A stretch of 64,000 bases of DNA from Burkholderiaceae bacterium (GCA_027493945.1 JAOSJU010000002.1:1-64000); one strand, 5' to 3'. Counted from the first letter of the stretch, positions 1 through 8,475 are shown. Notes: generated by a model not told the origin, from the sequence alone. Program-made: numbers and translations.

Positions 1-246
1 CAGGTGCCGGCCGATGGTCTTTTCCGCGGCCTTCTCCGTGGCATCTACGACTTCGGCACGGCGTCGGCGACGCCATTCCGCGAAGAAGCCGCCGACTCGG
101 TCAAGGACCAGTTCGGCGCCGCACTGTTGAACTGGCGCAAGAGCCTGCCCGGTCACGCGACGCGACCGCAGCTCGACGCGTTCCTCGCCATCTTCTGTCC
201 CGAGTGGGCGGATTGGTCGAGCCAGATGCTGCGGAGGATGCGCTGA
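1..246 (+). CDS. C-terminus of a conserved hypothetical protein, 5' end outside window
   Basis: The frame is open from the first base and stops at 244-246. It is the same protein as the 3' part of the gene at 19380, with near-identical DNA. Here the end is in frame and finishes in SSQMLRRMR, whereas the other copy is frameshifted by a 16-bp tandem duplication. The visible part is helix-rich with no catalytic motif I recognise. Function is unknown. In the other copy the gene follows a second uncharacterised gene 22 bp upstream, so the two may work as a pair. Confidence 0.6.
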   Translation, partial: QVPADGLFRGLLRGIYDFGTASATPFREEAADSVKDQFGAALLNWRKSLPGHATRPQLDAFLAIFCPEWADWSSQMLRRMR

Positions 247-330
247 GCCGCGAGGTATCGCGCCGTCATGATGACGAACAGATGCACATGCCCGGGACAG
301 GTACTGATCGGATGTGGTTCTCGAAGGGCG
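1..330. repeat. Segmental duplication, copy 1 (partner 19740-20090)
   Basis: About 330 bp match 19740-20090 nearly base for base, in the same orientation. The match covers the end of the hypothetical gene and roughly 85 bp beyond its stop. Copy 1 lacks the 16-bp tandem duplication that copy 2 has at 19895-19925. The true left limit lies outside the window. Confidence 0.9.
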
Positions 331-556
331 AGATGCAGGGACAGGGAGTCGACGGCAATGGGCTGAAATACGCACCGAAACTACCGCAAGCTCAGGAAGC
401 TCCTACGGGCCTGGGAGACTGAAACCGAACGTCTGATCGACGCCGCCGTGCCGCGCTCACGCTGAACCGCCGTCAGGTCGAGCGGAAATTGCCCGGAAAT
501 GCCCCCGGCGATGTGCGGAAAGCAAGACAAGCAGACCAACTGAAGGCAATTCGGGG
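331..556. other. Gene-free stretch with a possible coding scrap
   Basis: No convincing gene. A short helical reading frame on the plus strand (about 382-465, containing KLLRAWETETERLID) looks like the tail of a lost gene but cannot be assigned. Confidence 0.3.
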
Positions 557-586
557 TTGTGGGAACTTCACCATGTTTGATGCTAT
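557..586 (+). promoter_or_regulatory. Putative vapBC promoter
   Basis: TTGTGG (557-562) and TGCTAT (581-586) are spaced 18 bp apart, about 30 bp before the antitoxin start. AT-rich sequence overlaps the -10 region, where an autoregulatory VapBC complex would bind. Confidence 0.4.
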
Positions 587-616
587 CATGCACCATATTT
601 GATGACGAGGCTTGGC

Positions 617-826
617 ATGAGAACGACTGTCACCATTGACGACGAGCTCTATCAGAAGGCGTTGGACGTCGCCGATCCGGGCATGGACAAGGCAGATCTG
701 TTTCGCGAAGCGATGAAGACCTTCGTGCGCGTGCAGGCAGGCAAGCGCCTTGCCGCCTTAGGCGGCAAGGCTTCGGCAATGAAGGAAATTCCTCGCCGGC
801 GACCAGCGGCACAAATAGGGAGGTGA
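617..826 (+). CDS. vapB: VapB-type ribbon-helix-helix antitoxin
   Basis: A 69-residue protein. The N-terminus [16 protein letters not shown] is the beta-strand and first helix of a RHH antitoxin of the VapB type; the basic C-terminal tail would wrap the toxin. ATG 617 is chosen because GACGAGG lies 6 bp upstream and the RHH strand then starts at residue 2; an upstream ATG at 602 is less plausible. It overlaps the PIN toxin by 4 bp (GTGA), the usual antitoxin-first coupling. The complex is expected to repress its own promoter. Confidence 0.85.
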   Translation: MRTTVTIDDELYQKALDVADPGMDKADLFREAMKTFVRVQAGKRLAALGGKASAMKEIPRRRPAAQIGR

Positions 827-1221
827 GTCTGGTCCTCGCTGATACGTCGGTCTGGGTTGCGCATTTCCGGCGGGCGAACCCAGTGCTTCAGTCATTGCTG
901 GCGGACGGCCAGGTCTTGTGCCACCCGTTCATCGTGATTGAACTCGCCTGCGGAACACCACCGGCCCCGCGCGAACGTACGATCGCCAATCTAAAGAAGC
1001 TGCAACAGCCAGTCGTCGCGACAACCGACGAGACACTTGCCCTGATCGACAAGGAGCAGTTCCAGGACTCCGGCTGCGGTGCAATCGACATGGCGTTGCT
1101 CGCGTCCACACGACTCACGCTGGGCGCGTTACTGTGGACGCTAGACAAGAACCTTGACGCCCTGGCGTCGCGCTTAGGCGTTGCTTTCAGGACCGACACT
1201 CGCCGGCGGCCAGCGTCATGA
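823..1221 (+). CDS. vapC: VapC-type PIN-domain toxin ribonuclease
   Basis: 132 residues, normal for a PIN toxin. The acidic active-site set is visible: LADTSVW near residue 7, the VIELACG glutamate near residue 40, GAIDMAL near residue 88 and TLDKNL near residue 107. Family members cleave RNA (tRNA or rRNA) and are inhibited by the cognate VapB. It starts with GTG inside the vapB stop. It sits at the right-hand end of its unit, about 50 bp before attachment-like module A, like the PIN toxin at 16670. Confidence 0.88.
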   Translation: MSLVLADTSVWVAHFRRANPVLQSLLADGQVLCHPFIVIELACGTPPAPRERTIANLKKLQQPVVATTDETLALIDKEQFQDSGCGAIDMALLASTRLTLGALLWTLDKNLDALASRLGVAFRTDTRRRPAS

Positions 1222-1236
1222 GATAGGGGGATTTCC

Positions 1237-1450
1237 TGATAGTCCCCGATGCATCTCGATAGCCTCGAAAGACCCCTACTCCCACTCAATCATCAACGGC
1301 TCTTGCAAGCCGTTGATTCGCTTGGCCAGCGCCTCGAACGTCGCTGGTTTTACCGGCAGATGTACCGCCACTTCGAGTGGAATCCCCTCGCGCAGCTTTC
1401 ACCATCGATCGAGATCCATCGAGGTCTATCGATTCTTCGCACGCGATCTC
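1237..1450. repeat. Attachment-like module A (guaA-end core, arm boxes)
   Basis: CTCGATAG/CCTCGAAAG boxes precede the core. The core starts at 1273 with CCCCTACTCCCACTC. It continues as a perfect 10-bp inverted repeat, ATCAACGGCT (1292-1301) and AGCCGTTGAT (1308-1317), around spacer CTTGCA. Degenerate tandem boxes TTTACCGGCA (1349) and TGTACCGCCA (1361) follow, then CTATCGA-type boxes at about 1405-1435. It is nearly identical to module G (21596). The distal TTTACCGTCA box is missing: the broken SWIM gene runs into the module instead. Confidence 0.8.
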
Positions 1451-2304
1451 TGACGCGCGAGCTTGCGATCGCCTTTGGCAGCCGATGAGCTTGGCGTGCT
1501 CGCTTCGGCCACGACTTTCGAGGTCGCCTTCACGGCTCCGGCCGCCTCCTTCTTGCCCCGCCCTGCAGCGGACCGGCCGCGCACTGTCGCGACCTCTGCC
1601 ATCTCGATGCCGAATACATCCCCAAGGCTCGACTCGTCCAGTACCATTGATCTGGCCGGCGATTTCCGCGGATGCGTCAAGCCTGTGCCCGCCTGCGCCA
1701 GCAGGTCGTTCCCATCGACGCGGCGCAACTGGAACAGCAACTCCGGCCGCCGGTCCAGTCGAGCACCGACACCGTACAGCGCGGCCGCAACATGCTTGCA
1801 CATCGACGCCCAGTCCGGACAGGTACATGTGAATTCGATCTCCTTCGGCGCTGGAAACAGTCCGTCGCCCGGCCTGCACAGCCGTTGCATGACGGCCTTC
1901 GAAAACTTCCCTTGGAGGAGTTCGACCATCGAATCGATCGAACCGGCACAATCGACACCAATGCTCTTCCAGTGCTTTTCCCCCACGGCCGCGACCTACA
2001 CTTCGACGCGGTACAGACTCGATCCCATGACCTGCGCGCGGACTTCGCCCTTCCCGATCGCGAGATCGATCACCGATCCGTTGCGCACATAGGTACGTCC
2101 GCGGGGCAGCCGATTGGCATAGTCGCCGTAGCGTTCCAGGTTGTCGCACCATGCCTTGCCCCAGAACGTCCTGGCGATAGCCCCGCGCAAGGGCGCAATG
2201 GGAGACAGTGTCGCGCCCGCTTTCTTCGCCTTGGCTGCCGTCGAATCGGCCCTTCTTCTGCGCTCGGTCACCGAAACATACGGTTTCCATCCCCACTGAC
2301 TCAT
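1426..2304 (-). pseudogene. SWIM zinc-finger protein gene, interrupted by an in-frame TAG
   Basis: Two halves in the same frame are separated by one amber codon at 1996-1998 (minus strand), between SLYRVEV and VAAVGEKHW. Because the frame does not change, a single indel cannot explain it. The second half carries the SWIM zinc ligands CTCPDW...CKHVAA (CxC...CxH), a nucleic-acid or protein-binding finger. The C-terminal tail is low-complexity and basic and runs into module A. SWIM proteins are commonly encoded beside SNF2 helicases; here the helicase lies 18 bp upstream on the same strand. A second-half start at GTG 1986 could in principle still give a SWIM-only peptide. Confidence 0.75.
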
Positions 2305-2322
2305 GCCTTGCTCCTTTCGGGA

Positions 2323-4875
2323 TCAGCCTTCCTGCGCGGCGTGGATGTCCAGGCGTACCAGGTCCAGCAGTTCGCGGTCGCTCATTTCCGTGAGCAGCAT
2401 TTCAGCGCCGCCTTCCAGCACGTTCTTCACCAATTGTTTCTTCGATTCGATCAGCGCATCGATGCGCTCCTCCACGGTGCCTCGGCACACGAACTTGTGC
2501 ACCAGCACGTTTCGGCGCTGGCCGATGCGGAATGCCCGATCGGTCGCCTGATTCTCGACGGCCGGATTCCACCAGCGGTCGAAGTGGATCACATGGGAGG
2601 CGGCGGTCAGGTTCAACCCCGACCCCCCCGCCTTGAGCGAGAGCACGAAGAAGGGCGTCAGCTCGTCGTTCTGAAAGCGCTCGACCAGCTCGCGCCGCCG
2701 GGTCACTGGTATGCCGCCGTGCAGCACCAGACCCTCACGCCCGAAGATCGCGCCGAGGAAGGATGCCAGCGGCTCGGTGGTCTCACGGAACTGGGTGAAC
2801 ACCAGCATCTTCTCCTGCTTGTCGCGGACCACCTCGGCAAGCTCCCGCAAGCGGGCGAACTTGCCACTGTCCTCGGCACGCCAGGATGCGTCCCCCAGCC
2901 ACTGCGAGGGATGGTTGCAGATCTGCTTGAAGCGCATGAGGAAAGACAGAACGATCCCCTTGCGCGCGATGCCGTCCGCATCGTCCAGGGCGCGCGCCAG
3001 GTCTTTCACCGTCTGCTGATAGAGCGCTGCCTGTCCCGAGGCGAGATGACACCGGGCATCGAGCTCGGTCTTGTCGGGCAGATCGGCGATCACGCGCTTG
3101 TCCGTCTTGAGGCGCCGCAGGATGTAGGGCTTGATCAGATTGTGCAAGGGAGCGAAGTGTTCCGTGCTGGCCAGCCGCTTGGCGAAATCGGCAAAGACCT
3201 TCTGCGAACCCAGCAAACCCGGATGGGTGAAGTCGAATATCGACCACAGGTCAGACAGGCGATTTTCCACTGGCGTGCCGGTGAGCGCGACGCGCGCATC
3301 GGCCTTGAGACTCTTCAGTTGGCGCGTCTGCTTGGCCGCGGGGTTCTTGATCGCCTGTGCCTCGTCCGCGACCACGATCCGCCAGCGCATCTGCGACAGC
3401 ACGGGCAAGCGCAGCAGCGTGCCATAGCTGGTGATCACCAGGTCCGCGGCTTCGAGCGCGGCACGTTCGAGGCGGCGCAGCTCATCCCCCGACGAGGCCG
3501 AAGGATGCGCGACCAGCACGCGCAGATCCGGTGCGAAGCGGGTGGCCTCTGCCGCCCAGTTGCCCAGCAGCGACGCCGGCGCCACGAGCAGGTTCGAAAA
3601 ACCCGCTCCGCCGCTCCTCGCCCGCTCCTGCTTCAGCACCAGAAGCAGAGCGAGCGTCTGGATCGTCTTGCCCAAGCCCATGTCATCGGCCGGGCAGGCA
3701 CCCAGTCGGAGCTGCGTCAGCAGATATAGCCAGCGCAACCCGGCTGTCTGATAGGGCCGCAAGGTGGTCTTCAGCGCCGTGCCCGGATCGACCCGTGCCA
3801 ATCCCTCCGGCTGACGCAGGCCACGCAAGGTTGCAGCCAGCCAATCGCCGGCGATCACCTCGGACCATTCGGCGGCGCCGGCGTCGACGCCGCCATCGAG
3901 GCTCGCGCCGGCCAGCATTCGCATGGCCTCGGCGAAGGGCAGTCCATGCTCCGACGCCAGCTTCTCGATGGACCGGAAGCGCTCCATCAGGCGCCCCAGC
4001 TTCCTGCCGTCCACCTCGACCCAGCGGCCTCGGATCAGTTGCAGACCCTCGGCGCACTCCAGGAGCTCCGCAATCTCGGCCGGGGTGAGCATTTCCCCGT
4101 CCAGGGTGACGCCCAACTGGAAATCCAGCATGGCCTCCGACCCGAGCACTGACGGTTGCGTCGTGCCCACCACCGCGGTGACGCGCGGTCGCGCCGGACG
4201 CCCCGCCTGCCAGTTCGCAGGCATTCGCACGGCGATGCCACTCGCTTCGAGCTTGGGCACGTCGCGCAGCAAGCGCAGCACATCGTCCGGCGCCCAGCGC
4301 AGGGGGTGATAGATCTCGCCCGTCTCGACCATCTCACGCAGCCAATCGCACTGTTGCGCCGCTCGCTGCACCGGCAGCAGCAGCGAGAGAAGCTGCGTCT
4401 TGTTGCGGCCGCCGGAGAATCCCGCCAGCGCTGCCGACAGCGGCTGATGCTGCGCCTTGCCATGCGCCGACAGACCCTTGCTGTAGGTCGCGAGAAATGC
4501 GAAGGGCGCCTCCGGGGTTGCGCAAAGCGCCGTGACGTAGCGCGCGGCGAATTTCCGCCAGTACGCGAGCACTGGCGGCAGCGCGGTACCGACCTCGCGT
4601 GCGCCGAGTTCGAGCAGGCCGTAGCCGGCACCGCGATCGAAAGAAACGCCGATCCGATCGGCGAGTTCACGCGCGAGCGGTGGTGAGTCGTCGTCACCTA
4701 CGAGCCGCAGGTGACCCCGAGGCGTCAGCGCGAGGGAAATCGTTCCGGGAGGTTCGGCGTCGCCTGCCACTGCAGCCATTTCCGGTCTCGGGACAACAGC
4801 CGCGCCGGATGCCGCTTTGCACGCAATTTCTCGATGACCGCATCGCAGAGCTTCCATGCATCCTCGCTGATTCAC
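2323..4875 (-). CDS. SNF2-family DEAD/DEAH helicase-like ATPase
   Basis: 850 residues. The N-terminal half (about 1-370) is the variable SNF2-associated region. Then come Walker A DDMGLGKT (about residue 395), Walker B DEAQAIKNP (about 502), the TGTPVENR motif, and the C-terminal helicase lobe with LKAGGSGLNLT and DRAFRIGQ (about 778). Such proteins move along or remodel double-stranded DNA using ATP. With its SWIM partner it forms a two-gene set often found in accessory islands; a defence role is inference. The start is uncertain: ATG 4875 overlaps the upstream remnant by 4 bp, and ATG 4857 is an alternative. Confidence 0.85.
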   Translation of the reverse strand: MNQRGCMEALRCGHREIACKAASGAAVVPRPEMAAVAGDAEPPGTISLALTPRGHLRLVGDDDSPPLARELADRIGVSFDRGAGYGLLELGAREVGTALPPVLAYWRKFAARYVTALCATPEAPFAFLATYSKGLSAHGKAQHQPLSAALAGFSGGRNKTQLLSLLLPVQRAAQQCDWLREMVETGEIYHPLRWAPDDVLRLLRDVPKLEASGIAVRMPANWQAGRPARPRVTAVVGTTQPSVLGSEAMLDFQLGVTLDGEMLTPAEIAELLECAEGLQLIRGRWVEVDGRKLGRLMERFRSIEKLASEHGLPFAEAMRMLAGASLDGGVDAGAAEWSEVIAGDWLAATLRGLRQPEGLARVDPGTALKTTLRPYQTAGLRWLYLLTQLRLGACPADDMGLGKTIQTLALLLVLKQERARSGGAGFSNLLVAPASLLGNWAAEATRFAPDLRVLVAHPSASSGDELRRLERAALEAADLVITSYGTLLRLPVLSQMRWRIVVADEAQAIKNPAAKQTRQLKSLKADARVALTGTPVENRLSDLWSIFDFTHPGLLGSQKVFADFAKRLASTEHFAPLHNLIKPYILRRLKTDKRVIADLPDKTELDARCHLASGQAALYQQTVKDLARALDDADGIARKGIVLSFLMRFKQICNHPSQWLGDASWRAEDSGKFARLRELAEVVRDKQEKMLVFTQFRETTEPLASFLGAIFGREGLVLHGGIPVTRRRELVERFQNDELTPFFVLSLKAGGSGLNLTAASHVIHFDRWWNPAVENQATDRAFRIGQRRNVLVHKFVCRGTVEERIDALIESKKQLVKNVLEGGAEMLLTEMSDRELLDLVRLDIHAAQEG

Positions 4876-5240
4876 GCATTCCGCTCGGTCAGGATGTGCT
4901 CGAAGGCCCGGATCGAATCCTCATCGCTCCAGAGCATGTTTGCCGGCAGCATCGGCGCGACGCCTTCGGTCAGGCTTCGGGGCAACTTATCCAGCATGCG
5001 TTGCTCGGCCATCGCTCGCGTGATCGGCATACGCTCCAGGGCGAGGTAGTGGTCGCGGCAGGTTCGGCCTGCTCCCGGCTGCATTTCCCGAGCCACGACA
5101 GCGCTGCGCGAATCGTGCCGACCGTGCCCGATGGATTCGGGATGCGCCTGGACCAGATCGATATCCTCCGAGTAGCGCAGCGGTTGCCTGATGAATTTTT
5201 CGCCCATTTCTTCACCGTCACGGCGTTGCCGAACGGATAG
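4872..5240 (-). pseudogene. AbiEii/AbiGii-like nucleotidyltransferase toxin remnant
   Basis: The fragment IRQPLRYSEDIDLVQ matches the active-site region (SEDIDLV) of the AbiEii/AbiGii nucleotidyltransferase toxins. The continuation TIRAALSWLGKCSREQAE is in another frame, so there is a one-base shift at the GGG run near 5127. The usual N-terminus is absent. The C-terminal part (LPRSLTEGVAPMLPAN, IRAFEHILTE) is in the first frame and may belong to a different gene. No AbiEi-type antitoxin is visible. It is probably a decayed abortive-infection module between HigBA and the helicase. Confidence 0.5.
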
Positions 5241-5262
5241 GCGCAGCATCGAGCGCGGACTG

Positions 5263-5559
5263 TCACGAGGCGACCGGTTGAAGGACGCGGATCCTCGGCG
5301 CGAGCTTCGCGCGCAGTTCCCGCTCTGCGACCCGCATGTCGTACTCGGACTGCAGGTTCAACCAGAATCGCGGCTCCATGCCGAAGAACATCCCGAGCCG
5401 AAGCGCCGTGTCCGCCGTGATGGGGCGCTGGCCATTCACCAATTCGCTGATCCGGCTCGGCGACACGTCGATATCCGCCGCAAGTTGACGGGCGCTGATG
5501 CCCATGGGCTTCATGAAATCCTCCAGCAGGATCTCGCCGGGATGAATCTCCCCGAGCAA
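5263..5559 (-). CDS. higA: HigA antitoxin, copy 1
   Basis: 98 residues. IHPGEILLEDFMKP is the hallmark start of HigA, followed by a XRE helix-turn-helix (ARQLAADIDVSPSRISELVNG) and the ITADTALRLGMFFG helix. It binds HigB and represses the shared promoter. It follows higB by 21 bp in the usual toxin-first order. Fragments of a closely related pair lie next to guaA at 27822-28065. Confidence 0.92.
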   Translation of the reverse strand: MLGEIHPGEILLEDFMKPMGISARQLAADIDVSPSRISELVNGQRPITADTALRLGMFFGMEPRFWLNLQSEYDMRVAERELRAKLAPRIRVLQPVAS

Positions 5560-5580
5560 CTCTGGGCATGTTTCGAACTC

Positions 5581-5859
5581 CTAATGGTAGTCCGCGATCT
5601 CGACGCCGTGCGCTCCGTCCGACTTCCAGACGAAACAGATCCGCCGCTGGTCGTTGATGCGAATGCTGTGCTGGCCCTTGCGGTCGGCTTTCAGCGCCTC
5701 CAACTGGTTGCCCGGCGGGATTCGCAGGCTGGCGAGTTCGGTGGCGGCGTGGATCTGAAGCAACTTGCGTCTCGCGACGCGCTCGATGTTGCGGAAGCGG
5801 GAAACCGAACGGCTGTGAAACAAGGCTTCGGTATCGGCGCACGCGAACGAGCGGATCAT
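5581..5859 (-). CDS. higB: HigB toxin, RelE-fold mRNA interferase, copy 1
   Basis: 92 residues, the normal HigB length. The start MIRSFACADTEALFH, the central PPGNQLEALKADRKGQHSIRI and the end ICFVWKSDG...VEIADYH are family signatures. HigB cleaves mRNA on the ribosome. The ATG at 5859 lies just downstream of a consensus-like promoter. It is transcribed toward higA and the helicase. Confidence 0.92.
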   Translation of the reverse strand: MIRSFACADTEALFHSRSVSRFRNIERVARRKLLQIHAATELASLRIPPGNQLEALKADRKGQHSIRINDQRRICFVWKSDGAHGVEIADYH

Positions 5860-5864
5860 GCAGC

Positions 5865-5893
5865 ATTGTGCCCCGCGATATGGGTTCCGTCAA
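5865..5893 (-). promoter_or_regulatory. Promoter of higBA copy 1
   Basis: On the minus strand TTGACG (5888-5893) and CACAAT (5865-5870) are separated by exactly 17 bp and end 5 bp before the higB ATG, so the leader would be very short. Confidence 0.55.
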
Positions 5894-5984
5894 GCGGAAC
5901 CTGTTGTGCGGAACGAGAACACCGCATGGAAGCCCCACGCACTGGAGCCGGCAGCGTCACCGTGAGCGTCCCGGATGGGGTCCG

Positions 5985-6245
5985 CTGTCGTTCGGGCGCC
6001 CATCGAAACCCCTCATCCGCGCCCGTCGTGCACTGATCCGACACTTCTTCGCGGAATCTCGTATCTACAACGAAGGACCAGACGCGCGCCCTGGGACCCA
6101 TCGCCAACCCGACTCGAGGACACGATCGAGGTGATACCAAACACTTCATGAAACGCCGCGCCCGCGCGGCGCCCGCTCCTGATGCCGCGGCTTGCGGGCC
6201 GCCCGACAGACGAGTCTGGACGCAGCCCCGGCGGGCTGTCTCACG
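5985..6245. repeat. guaA-side flank repeat, copy 1
   Basis: About 250 bp between a HigBA pair and a guaA-like core, also present at 7240-7500 and, more diverged, at 28050-28288 beside guaA. Landmarks in order are TCCGACACTT (6037), a CGTATCTACAACGAAGGAC-like stretch, a GC-rich CGCCCGCGCGGCGCC segment, and CCCCGGCGGGCTGT just before the core. Copies 1 and 2 share a minus-strand frame of about 40 codons (VVDT.F..KVSD), which could be a lost small gene. No other gene is seen here. Confidence 0.75.
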
Positions 6246-6377
6246 CCCCTACTCCCACTCGATCATCAACGAGCCCCGCAAGCTGTTGATTTGCAATGTG
6301 CCCGCCTCTGCCTCGCAGATTTTTACCGTCATCTGCTATTGTCGCGACTCACTTTTTCGCCCGGAATCTTACCGTCA
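6246..6377. repeat. Attachment-like module B
   Basis: The core starts at 6246. The guaA-like end and inverted arms ATCAACGAGC (6265-6274) and AGCTGTTGAT (6281-6290) surround spacer CCCGCA. TTTACCGTCA lies at 6322 and a second box CTTACCGTCA at 6368, 46 bp apart rather than the usual 12 bp. The distance from the first box to the TAG-equivalent is the same 72 nt as in A, D, E and G. CTATCGA boxes and a distal box are absent, so this module is shortened. Confidence 0.7.
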
Positions 6378-6525
6378 GCGCCTGGCGGGAGCGGTGCCGT
6401 CCCTCAGCGCTTCGGATGGGCTATCTGCGTCTAACCATCTCCGCCCGATCATCGATCCCGGATGCGCGCGCGATGAGTCCGACAGGCGCCGGGGGATACG
6501 GAAACTCAGCGACAACGGTCGCGAG

Positions 6526-6834
6526 TTATGCAGGCGCGGCCTCGCGCGGCGATACCTTGCGAGCAATGTCGTCCCGTGTGGCCGGGGTCTTCAAGTCATA
6601 GTCGGCCTGCAGCGCCAGCCACGATGCGGCGTCGCCCCCGAAGTAGCGCGCCAACCGTTCGGCCGTGTCGGCAGTGATGCCACGGCGCTCCTTCACGATC
6701 TCGTGAATGCGTGTGGCAGGTACTCCGAGCGCCATGGCCGGGGCGTTCTCGCTCAGGCTCAATGGCGTCAGATACTCTTCACGCAAAACTTCTCCCGGAT
6801 GCACGGCACGCATTCGGTTCACAACTCGCCCCAT
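6526..6834 (-). CDS. higA: HigA antitoxin, copy 2
   Basis: About 102 residues. VHPGEVLREEYLTPL, a XRE helix-turn-helix around LGVPATRIHEIVKERRG and ITADTAERLARYFGG identify HigA. ATG 6834 is preferred over the GTG at 6840 because GAAGGAG ends 7 bp upstream. It follows higB copy 2 closely and ends 280 bp to the right of core B. The sequence differs enough from copies 1 and 3 that cross-neutralisation is doubtful. Confidence 0.9.
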   Translation of the reverse strand: MGRVVNRMRAVHPGEVLREEYLTPLSLSENAPAMALGVPATRIHEIVKERRGITADTAERLARYFGGDAASWLALQADYDLKTPATRDDIARKVSPREAAPA

Positions 6835-6846
6835 CGCCACACTCCT

Positions 6847-7125
6847 TCAGTGATAGTCGACGATCTCGACCTGGTCCGGGCCTGCGTCGGTCCACGCGAA
6901 ACACACCCTCCACTGGTCATTGATGCGGACGCTCCACTGCCCAGCCCGGTCACCCGTGAGCGCCTCGAGCCGATTGCCCGGCGGGGAACGCATGAAGTCC
7001 AGCGTCTTCGCCGCATCCAGCATTGCCAGCTTGCGGGTCGCGACCGTCTCGATGGCGCGGAAGCGCTTCGGATGTCCCCCTTCGAACAAGGCCTGCGTGT
7101 CCTTGCAGCGAAAGCTCCGAATCAT
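6847..7125 (-). CDS. higB: HigB toxin, copy 2
   Basis: 92 residues, starting MIRSFRCKDTQALFEGG, with RSPPGNRLEALTGDRAGQ in the centre and ending VEIVDYH, all HigB signatures. The basic residues expected for RNA cleavage are present (R and K throughout the RFRAIETVATRKLAML helix). It is the only complete gene pair in the 1.25-kb unit between cores B and C. Confidence 0.9.
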   Translation of the reverse strand: MIRSFRCKDTQALFEGGHPKRFRAIETVATRKLAMLDAAKTLDFMRSPPGNRLEALTGDRAGQWSVRINDQWRVCFAWTDAGPDQVEIVDYH

Positions 7126-7129
7126 ACGA

Positions 7130-7170
7130 ACATGATATTACGCCACACGTAATACGACAAGAAGAATAGT
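7130..7170 (-). promoter_or_regulatory. Promoter and operator of higBA copy 2
   Basis: On the minus strand TTGTCG and TATCAT are 17 bp apart. Overlapping the spacer and -10 is a perfect 7-bp inverted repeat, TATTACG (7136-7142) and CGTAATA (7148-7154), a good candidate HigA operator. The other HigBA copies do not share this operator. Confidence 0.55.
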
Positions 7171-7239
7171 CTTCCGACGGGTAACGCCGGCCGGCAGCTT
7201 TGCCCTGAGCATCGTGAGCCAGCAGTATGCAGAGGTGTT

Positions 7240-7500
7240 GGCTGTCGTCCGGGCGCCTATCGAAATCCGCAGCCGTGCCCGTCGCACAGCAATCCGACAC
7301 TTTTCCGCAGAAGTCCGTATCTACAACCAAGGACCCGACGCGCGCCCCGGTACCCATCGCCAACCAGACTCGAGGAAACGATCATGGTGTTGCCAAACAC
7401 CTGGTGAGGCGCTTCGCCCGCGCAACGCCTCTTCCCCGCCGCGCGGCTTGCGCGCCGCCCGACGTGACGTGGCTGGACACAACCCCGACGGGCTGTGTGG
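7240..7500. repeat. guaA-side flank repeat, copy 2
   Basis: Same element as 5985-6245, with TCCGACACTT at 7293 and CCCCGACGGGCTGTGTGGTCC running into core C. The last 40 bp are closer to the copy at guaA (28261-28288) than to copy 1. No gene is supported. Confidence 0.75.
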
Positions 7501-7835
7501 TCCCGTCATTCCCACGCGATCATCAACAGCTTCGGTAAGTCGTTGATGGGCTTGATGCAGGAGCCACAACGCCGTCACGTTTACCGTCAGAACTACCGTC
7601 ATTTTGAGCGGCATCCCCGAGCGCAACTTTCGCCATCGATCGACATCTATCGAGAACAGTCGGCGCTTCCACAATCCTCAGCTGTCGAGATCTATCGAAA
7701 TCTATCGCGTCTTCGCACGCGATTCCTCTGGCGTGACGCGACTCCTCGCTCGGCGCGAGGTGATCGGGGAACGCCGCCATCAAAGCCCTTAAGTTGTTGT
7801 CGCATCGAGTCTTTGGTGCGATTTCTTTACCGTCA
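7501..7835. repeat. Attachment-like module C, full length
   Basis: Core TCATTCCCACGCGATC (diverged), then arms ATCAACAGCT (7522-7531) and AGTCGTTGAT (7538-7547) around spacer TCGGTA. TTTACCGTCA (7580) and ACTACCGTCA (7592) follow with a 12-bp period. CTATCGA boxes lie in 7640-7710, and the distal TTTACCGTCA is at 7826. The box-to-end distance is 73 nt, one more than in the other modules. HigA copy 3 ends 27 bp to the right. Confidence 0.75.
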
Positions 7836-7861
7836 CGACGCTCCCGCGCGGGCGCGGCACG

Positions 7862-8182
7862 TCAGTGCGCATCCGCCGTCTGCTCCGCGGCTTCCTTCCA
7901 CGGCCTGATCTTCGCAAGCGTCTTCGCGAGGCTCGCCTTCGCGACCTCGGTATCGTAGTCGGCCTGCAGGCGCAGCCACCAGCCATCGGAAAGCCCGAAG
8001 AACCGGCACAGCCGCAGATCGGTGTCGGCGGTGATGGCGCGCTTGCCTGCGACGATCTCGCCGATGCGCTGCGCGGGCACGCCGATCTCCTTTGCCAGAC
8101 GGTAGTTGCTCATGCCCAGAGGCTTCAAGAACTCCTCGGCCAGCATCTCGCCCGGCGACACGGGTTTGAGTTTCCTGCTCAT
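7862..8182 (-). CDS. higA: HigA antitoxin, copy 3
   Basis: 106 residues: VSPGEMLAEEFLKPLGMS, XRE helix-turn-helix NYRLAKEIGVPAQRIGEIV, then ITADTDLRLCRFFGLSDGWW. It is nearly identical to copy 4 at 21955, and both lie just right of a distal TTTACCGTCA box, so these two units share a left end. It is preceded by higB copy 3 (11 bp). Confidence 0.92.
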   Translation of the reverse strand: MSRKLKPVSPGEMLAEEFLKPLGMSNYRLAKEIGVPAQRIGEIVAGKRAITADTDLRLCRFFGLSDGWWLRLQADYDTEVAKASLAKTLAKIRPWKEAAEQTADAH

Positions 8183-8193
8183 CTCGTCTTGCC

Positions 8194-8475
8194 TCAGTGA
8201 TAGTCCACGATCTCGACGTCTTCGACATCGCCGCCCGTCCAGCGAAAGCAGATGCGGAACTGATCGTTCACCCGCAAGCTCCACTGGCCCGCGCGATCGC
8301 CCTTCAGCTGCTCGAGCCGGTTGGCTGGCGGCGCGCGCAGGTCTTCGATGCGTCGCGCGAGGTCGAGCTGCTTCAACTTGCGCAGCGCCGGGCGCTCGAT
8401 GTTGGCGAAGCGCGCCACCCGGCGCAAGTGAAAGAGCGCCTCGGTATCGGCACACTTGAACGTCCTGATCGCCAC
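8194..8475 (-). CDS. higB: HigB toxin, copy 3
   Basis: 93 residues if translation starts at GTG 8475 (AIRTFKCADTEALFH follows, matching the family start). A longer frame begins at 8511 but would run through the promoter. APPANRLEQLKGDRAGQ and VEIVDYH are typical. It is a RelE-fold ribosome-dependent mRNase neutralised by the adjacent HigA. Confidence 0.9.
   Translation of the reverse strand: MAIRTFKCADTEALFHLRRVARFANIERPALRKLKQLDLARRIEDLRAPPANRLEQLKGDRAGQWSLRVNDQFRICFRWTGGDVEDVEIVDYH

Noticed and set aside
1996..1998. SWIM gene TAG as a sequencing indel
   Set aside because: Both halves are in the same frame, so a single indel cannot create it; only a substitution error or true mutation could.
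1672..3729. Long plus-strand open frame of 685 codons
   Set aside because: It is antisense to the SNF2 gene, whose motifs are complete; high-GC codon bias produces long shadow frames.
5856..6149. Minus-strand frame of 97 codons in flank repeat copy 1
   Set aside because: About 40 codons resemble the frame in copy 2, but copy 3 is broken, there is no ribosome-binding site and it overlaps the higBA promoter. Treated as a repeat.
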